NCBI GenBank assembly: GCA_965602855.1
Contig: CBFCZV010000010.1
Span: 10,368 to 74,367, forward strand
Reading direction: 5' to 3'
DNA length: 64,000 nt
From: LH-M37 sp965602855
GTDB lineage: Bacteria > Pseudomonadota > Gammaproteobacteria > SZUA-229
Positions within the stretch are counted from its first letter, which is position 1; each line of letters starts with the position of its first letter. The notes under the pieces were generated by a model that was given only the letters and a program-made list of their open reading frames with translations, was not told where the DNA came from and searched no databases. Below, piece by piece: positions 59,862 to 64,000 of this stretch. Both the position numbers and the translations under genes were made by a program.

Positions 59862-62687
59862 TTACAGGGCGCTAATTTTTTCAGCCTGCTCCTGTAACTG
59901 CTGTAATGATTTAGATAATTCAGCAACGCGTTGACGTTCTTTTTCAACCACGGCTTCGGGTGCTTTATCGACAAAACCGGGGTTCTGTAATTTGGCTTCA
60001 CCTTTGTCGATGTTGACGGTCAGTTTGCCCATTTCTTTTTCCAGGCGTGCCAGTTCGGCTTCTTTGTCGATCAGACCAGCGAGTGGAATTAGAATCTGCA
60101 TTTCACCAACCAATGCCATGGCTGATTCCGGTGCCGCATCGTCAGCATTTAACCATTCAACTGATTCCAGCTTAGCCAGTGTTTCGATAAAGTTCTGATT
60201 GCTGTTGAAACAGGTTTTATCTTCATCGCTGGCATTCTGCAATAAAACGGGTAAGGGTTTGCCCGGTGGAATATCCATTTCAGAACGAATTTTTCGCACG
60301 CCTGTAATGAAATTTTTCACCCATTCGAGTTCGGTTTCTGCGACTTTATCAATTTTGCTTTGATCAGCAACCGGGTAAGGCTGAGTCATGATGGTGTCGC
60401 CGGTCTTGCCTGCCAGTGGCGCGATCATTTGCCAGAGTTCTTCGGTAATGAATGGCATGATCGGGTGGTTCAATCGCAAAATGGTTTCCAGTACGCGTAC
60501 TAATGTGCGACGTGTGCCGCGTTGAGCCGCTCCTGAAGTCTCATCACTGAATAAAATAGGTTTTGACAGCTCAAGATACCAATCACAGTAATCTTCCCAT
60601 ACAAACGAGTACAGGTCGCTGGCGGCCAGGTCAAAACGGTATTTTTCGATGTGTTTGCCGACATTTTCTTCAACATGTTGCAGGCGTGAAAGAATCCAGC
60701 GATCGGCCAGTGATAATTCAACATCATCGTTGTCGATACCGCAGTCTTTGTCTTCGGCTTGCATCAACACATAACGAGTTGCATTCCAGATTTTGTTGCA
60801 GAAGTTGCGATAGCCTTCGAAGCGGTGCAAATCAAAACGTACATCGCGACCGGTGGAAGCGAGTGCCGCAAAAGTGAAACGTAAAGCATCGGTGCCGAAA
60901 GCCGGAATGCCGTCGGGGAATTCTTTGCGCGTTTGTTTTTCGATTTTTTTCGCCAGTTCTGGCTGCATCATATTTGAGGTGCGTTTGGTGACCAGTGATT
61001 CCAGATCGATACCATCGATCAAATCAATTGGGTCGAGTACGTTACCTTTTGACTTGGACATTTTCTGTCCGTAGGAATCGCGCACTAAACCGTGGACATA
61101 AACTTCATGAAAGGGAACATCATCCATGAATTTCAGCCCCATCATAATCATGCGTGCCACCCAGAAGAAAATAATATCGAAACCGGTGACTAAAACATTG
61201 GTCGGATAAAACTCTTTCAGGCGTTGCGTATCTTCCGGCCAGCCAGTGGTCGAGAACGGCCACAGTGCAGAAGAGAACCAGGTGTCGAGTACATCTTCGT
61301 CCTGACGTAGTGGATATTTGTCATTGAGATTGTGTTGTTCACGCACTTCTTCTTCACTGCGGCCAACATAAATATTGCCTTCTTCATCGAACCAGGCCGG
61401 AATACGGTGTCCCCACCAGATTTGACGACTGATGCACCAGTCCTGAATATTATTCATCCAGTCAAAATAGGTGTTTTTCCAGTTATCTGGCACGAAACGA
61501 ATCTTGCCATTTTCTACCGCTTCAATCGCAGGTTTGGCGAGTGGTGCAACTTTGACGTACCACTGATCGGTGAGGAAAGGTTCGATCACGGTGCCGGAAC
61601 GATCACCGCGAGGCACCATTAATTTGTGATCGTCTACTTTGTCTAATAAACCTAAAGCATCTAAATCAGCGACCATTTGTTTACGCGCTTCGTAACGATC
61701 CATGCCGATGTATTTAGCCGGGATGAGTTCGTTTTCTTCCTCTTCGTTTTCACGAATAGCCGCATCGACGGTGAAAATATTAATCAGGCCACCGTGTATT
61801 TGATCGCTGATGGCGGTTTCATCGCGGTGACGCTGCCAGACGGCGTAGTCATTGAAGTCGTGAGCCGGGGTGATTTTTACGCAACCAGTACCGAATTCAG
61901 GGTCAACGTGTTCTTCATCGGCGATGATGGGGATTTTGCGTCCAGTGAGTGGCAGTTCGAGCAGCTCACCAATCATGTGTTTGTAGCGATCATCATTGGG
62001 ATTAACCGCGACAGCGCAATCACCCAGCAGGGTTTCAGGACGTGTGGTCGCGACAACCAGTTGACCCTGTCCATTAGACAGTGGGTAGCGCATGTGCCAC
62101 ATGTGGCCGTTTTCTTCTTCGTTGAGTACTTCAAGATCGGAAACAGCGGTGTGTAATTTGGTATCCCAGTTAACTAATCGCTTACCACGATAAATTAAAC
62201 CTTCTTCGTAGAGACGAACAAACACTTCTTTGACCGATTCCGAGAGGCCATCGTCCATGGTGAAACGTTCGTGCTGCCAGTCCAGTGAGGAGCCCAGGCG
62301 ACGAAGCTGGCGGGTAATGTTGCCGCCGGATTCTTCTTTCCAGTCCCAGATTTTATCGATAAAAGCGTCGCGGCCTAAATCGTGACGGGTTTTGCCTTCG
62401 GCTTCCAGTTGACGCTCAACCACCATTTGCGTGGCGATACCGGCGTGATCGGTACCCGGCTGCCAGAGCGTGTTATCGCCCTTCATGCGATGGTAGCGAA
62501 TCAGTGTGTCCATCACGGTGTTATTGAAGCCATGACCCATGTGCAAATTGCCGGTGACGTTCGGCGGTGGAATCATGATGCTGTAGGCATCGGTGTCGGG
62601 CTTGTGATGGGGGGCGAAGTAGCCGTTGTCTTCCCAGTTTTTGTACCAGGTTTGTTCAATGGCTTTCGGGTTGTAGGTTTTTTCCAT
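59862..62687 (-). CDS. valS: Valyl-tRNA synthetase ValS
   Basis: ValS charges tRNA with valine. The ATG at 62687 gives the usual N-terminus MEKTYNPKAIEQ and a 941-residue protein; the longer open frame to 62741 is not supported. Class I motifs are PPNVTGNLHMGHG (HIGH box) and KMSKSKGNVLDP (KMSKS). The editing domain (about 190-400) has TTRPETLLGD. The anticodon-binding domain and the C-terminal coiled coil (EAELARLEKEMGKL) are complete. It stands in the conserved pepA-valS neighbourhood, though the gene normally between them is replaced by the ORF at 62784. Confidence 0.97.
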   Translation of the reverse strand: MEKTYNPKAIEQTWYKNWEDNGYFAPHHKPDTDAYSIMIPPPNVTGNLHMGHGFNNTVMDTLIRYHRMKGDNTLWQPGTDHAGIATQMVVERQLEAEGKTRHDLGRDAFIDKIWDWKEESGGNITRQLRRLGSSLDWQHERFTMDDGLSESVKEVFVRLYEEGLIYRGKRLVNWDTKLHTAVSDLEVLNEEENGHMWHMRYPLSNGQGQLVVATTRPETLLGDCAVAVNPNDDRYKHMIGELLELPLTGRKIPIIADEEHVDPEFGTGCVKITPAHDFNDYAVWQRHRDETAISDQIHGGLINIFTVDAAIRENEEEENELIPAKYIGMDRYEARKQMVADLDALGLLDKVDDHKLMVPRGDRSGTVIEPFLTDQWYVKVAPLAKPAIEAVENGKIRFVPDNWKNTYFDWMNNIQDWCISRQIWWGHRIPAWFDEEGNIYVGRSEEEVREQHNLNDKYPLRQDEDVLDTWFSSALWPFSTTGWPEDTQRLKEFYPTNVLVTGFDIIFFWVARMIMMGLKFMDDVPFHEVYVHGLVRDSYGQKMSKSKGNVLDPIDLIDGIDLESLVTKRTSNMMQPELAKKIEKQTRKEFPDGIPAFGTDALRFTFAALASTGRDVRFDLHRFEGYRNFCNKIWNATRYVLMQAEDKDCGIDNDDVELSLADRWILSRLQHVEENVGKHIEKYRFDLAASDLYSFVWEDYCDWYLELSKPILFSDETSGAAQRGTRRTLVRVLETILRLNHPIMPFITEELWQMIAPLAGKTGDTIMTQPYPVADQSKIDKVAETELEWVKNFITGVRKIRSEMDIPPGKPLPVLLQNASDEDKTCFNSNQNFIETLAKLESVEWLNADDAAPESAMALVGEMQILIPLAGLIDKEAELARLEKEMGKLTVNIDKGEAKLQNPGFVDKAPEAVVEKERQRVAELSKSLQQLQEQAEKISAL

Positions 62688-62783
62688 GGGCAAATGTTCT
62701 TGGTTCAGGAAGGCCTTGCGGCGCGACGGACTAAAAACCAATAATTATACCGTATGCGCGGGCACGATGGGGTGTGCTGGTGC

Positions 62784-63197
62784 TTATTTGTCGTCCTTGT
62801 CTTTGAATTCGCTGAGTATTTTTGGAACGTATTTCTGTAGTTCAAAACGTAGCTGCATGAACAAATGCTGTTCCAGGTCGGGCATCATGTCTTGCATGAT
62901 TTTTTCAGCTAACTGATCGAGGGTTTCTTTGACATATTTGTCATCGCTACGGCGAGCACCATCGCGTCGTTGAGTGGTACGACGCTCGGTTTTTCCTTCT
63001 GGAGGGGATGTTTCTTCTTTACGGCGATCAGTCTCACGACGGTCACTTGATTTACGCGGGGCTTTCTTTTCAGGTGCTGGAGCAGCTGCCTTAGCTTTAG
63101 TCTTACTAATAGCTTTGGTGGCTTTATTCGGTTTTGTTTCTCCCGGTTGAACCACATCTTCCAGTGTTGGGATATTTTTGTGCTTATCGTCTGACAT
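62784..63197 (-). CDS. Basic, mostly disordered protein between pepA and valS, unrecognised
   Basis: The 137-residue protein has a lysine/arginine/proline-rich, low-complexity first 85 residues and a C-terminal helical segment (about 88-132, KETLDQLAEKIMQDMMPDLEQHLFMQLRFELQKYVPKILSEF) that may be a coiled coil. The polymerase III chi gene holC usually lies here in gammaproteobacteria; this sequence does not resemble HolC. The open frame is supported by the ATG at 63197 and by its position in the pepA-valS unit. A nucleic-acid-binding or ribosome-associated role is only a guess from its charge. Confidence 0.7.
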   Translation of the reverse strand: MSDDKHKNIPTLEDVVQPGETKPNKATKAISKTKAKAAAPAPEKKAPRKSSDRRETDRRKEETSPPEGKTERRTTQRRDGARRSDDKYVKETLDQLAEKIMQDMMPDLEQHLFMQLRFELQKYVPKILSEFKDKDDK

Positions 63198-63317
63198 AGC
63201 TATCTGTGATCCATCTGATCCATTGTGTGTTGTCGGGATTATAGTTCTTCAGCTAAGAATTGCTTTTCTGCTTTGTAAATAGCGTATACGTCCCTGTTGT
63301 TTTTTAACTGTATCTTT

Positions 63318-64000
63318 TTACGCTTGCTGGATTTCTCTTAAACGATCAAGAACATATTCCATCAACAAGCTGACTGGGCGTCCAGTGGCTCCTTTTTGCT
63401 TGCCACTGGTCCAGGCAACACCGGCGATATCGAGATGTGCCCAGTGATATTTTCTGGTGAAGCGTGACAGGAAGCAGGCAGCGGTAATCGTGCCGGCACC
63501 TTTGCCGCCGATATTGGCCATGTCGGCAAAATTGCTTTGCAGTTGTTCCTGATAATCATCCCATAAGGGTAGTTGCCAGCAGCGATCCCCACTTGACTGG
63601 CCAGCATGAAGCAAGTCGTTAATCAGAGGGTTATGATTGCCTATCAGACCGGCCGCATGGGAACCCAGAGCGACGATGCAGGCACCGGTCAGGGTGGCAA
63701 CATCAATCACGACATCCGGATTGTATTTGGCGGCGTAAGTGAGTGCGTCGCATAAAATTAAACGGCCTTCAGCGTCGGTGTTGAGTATCTCGATGGTTTT
63801 GCCAGACATGCTGGTGACAATGTCACCGGGTTTAATGGCGATGCCACCAGGCATATTTTCAACCGTGGGGACAATAGCAACGATATTCATGGGTAGCTGT
63901 AATTCAGCACACGCAGCGACAGTGCCAAGTACGCTGGCAGCACCACACATGTCGTATTTCATTTCATCCATAGATGCACCGGGCTTGAGGCTGATGCCGC
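63318..64000 (-). CDS. pepA: Leucyl aminopeptidase PepA, 3' part
   Basis: This is the C-terminal catalytic domain of the M17 aminopeptidase PepA (about 227 residues visible), cut off by the window edge. The two-metal motifs NTDAEGRL, the SGKTIEILNTDAEGRL active-site loop and DVATLTGACIVALG are present, and the lysine and arginine that bind substrate lie in the part shown. PepA degrades dipeptides and in some bacteria also binds DNA. It heads the pepA-ORF-valS unit. A 120-base gap separates it from the ORF at 62784. Confidence 0.96.
   Translation of the reverse strand, partial: GISLKPGASMDEMKYDMCGAASVLGTVAACAELQLPMNIVAIVPTVENMPGGIAIKPGDIVTSMSGKTIEILNTDAEGRLILCDALTYAAKYNPDVVIDVATLTGACIVALGSHAAGLIGNHNPLINDLLHAGQSSGDRCWQLPLWDDYQEQLQSNFADMANIGGKGAGTITAACFLSRFTRKYHWAHLDIAGVAWTSGKQKGATGRPVSLLMEYVLDRLREIQQA

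Noticed and set aside
1..64000. Mobile elements, CRISPR arrays, prophage or toxin-antitoxin genes
   Set aside because: No repeat-spacer pattern, transposase, integrase or paired small toxin-antitoxin frames were seen; the two palindromic repeats are the only dispersed DNA.

Overview
The window is a 64 kb piece of the chromosome of a gammaproteobacterium of moderate GC content. It is packed with housekeeping genes and carries no phage, transposase, integron or CRISPR array. Gammaproteobacterial markers are the ftsZ-lpxC-dciA-secA order, zapD, the pilBCD and pilRS clusters, bamD-rluD-pgeF-clpB, ruvCAB-ybgC-tolQRAB-pal-cpoB, and valS next to pepA. A soxXYZA operon points to a chemolithotrophic sulfur oxidiser (thiosulfate oxidation by the Sox pathway). 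soxB and soxCD are not in the window. I cannot name the genus from sequence alone.

Layout. 1-7.8 kb: end of ftsZ, lpxC, dciA (opposite strand), an M23 peptidase, secA, argJ and a Nudix/ThiE-like fusion. 7.8-18.7 kb: zapD, coaE, then type IV pilus genes pilD-pilC-pilB, two pilin genes, a TfpX/TfpZ-like accessory gene and the pilS-pilR two-component system. The main pilin gene has a textbook sigma-54 promoter with upstream TTGTCA-type repeats, so the regulator and its probable target lie 1-2 kb apart. 18.7-31 kb: nadE, bamD, rluD, pgeF, clpB (with a sigma-32-type promoter), ompW (with an FNR-type box), a short-chain dehydrogenase, aspS, nadA, a dispersed palindromic repeat and a small alpha/beta hydrolase. 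31-40 kb: ruvC-ruvA-ruvB, ybgC, the Tol-Pal envelope complex, cpoB, and queE-queC for 7-deazaguanine synthesis. 40-47 kb: tRNA-Lys(UUU), the sox operon on the minus strand, a BepA-like metalloprotease, a FadL-type outer-membrane porin and an unrecognised exported protein. 47-53 kb: ilvB-ilvH-ilvC, pssA, a previously unlisted leucine-rich leader peptide and leuA, so the branched-chain amino acid pathway lies together. 53-64 kb: a family-4 uracil-DNA glycosylase, rimI, an unrecognised HExxH lipoprotein, prfC, two palindromic repeats, a cytochrome b561, a bacteriohemerythrin, an HPP membrane protein, valS flanked by two unrecognised genes, and the 3' part of pepA.

The most interesting non-coding signals are: a 33-codon leader ORF before leuA that ends in a run of leucine codons and can base-pair with the leuA Shine-Dalgarno; the sigma-54/PilR-like control region of pilA next to a second pilin that has a sigma-70-like promoter and a palindrome; a probable leaderless prfC mRNA; two hairpins in the secA leader; and two copies of a short palindromic repeat 26 kb apart. 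The least understood proteins are at 45916-46845, 54281-55378, 59299-59850 and 62784-63197. I found no clear novel multi-gene system; most of the window is well-known core genome.
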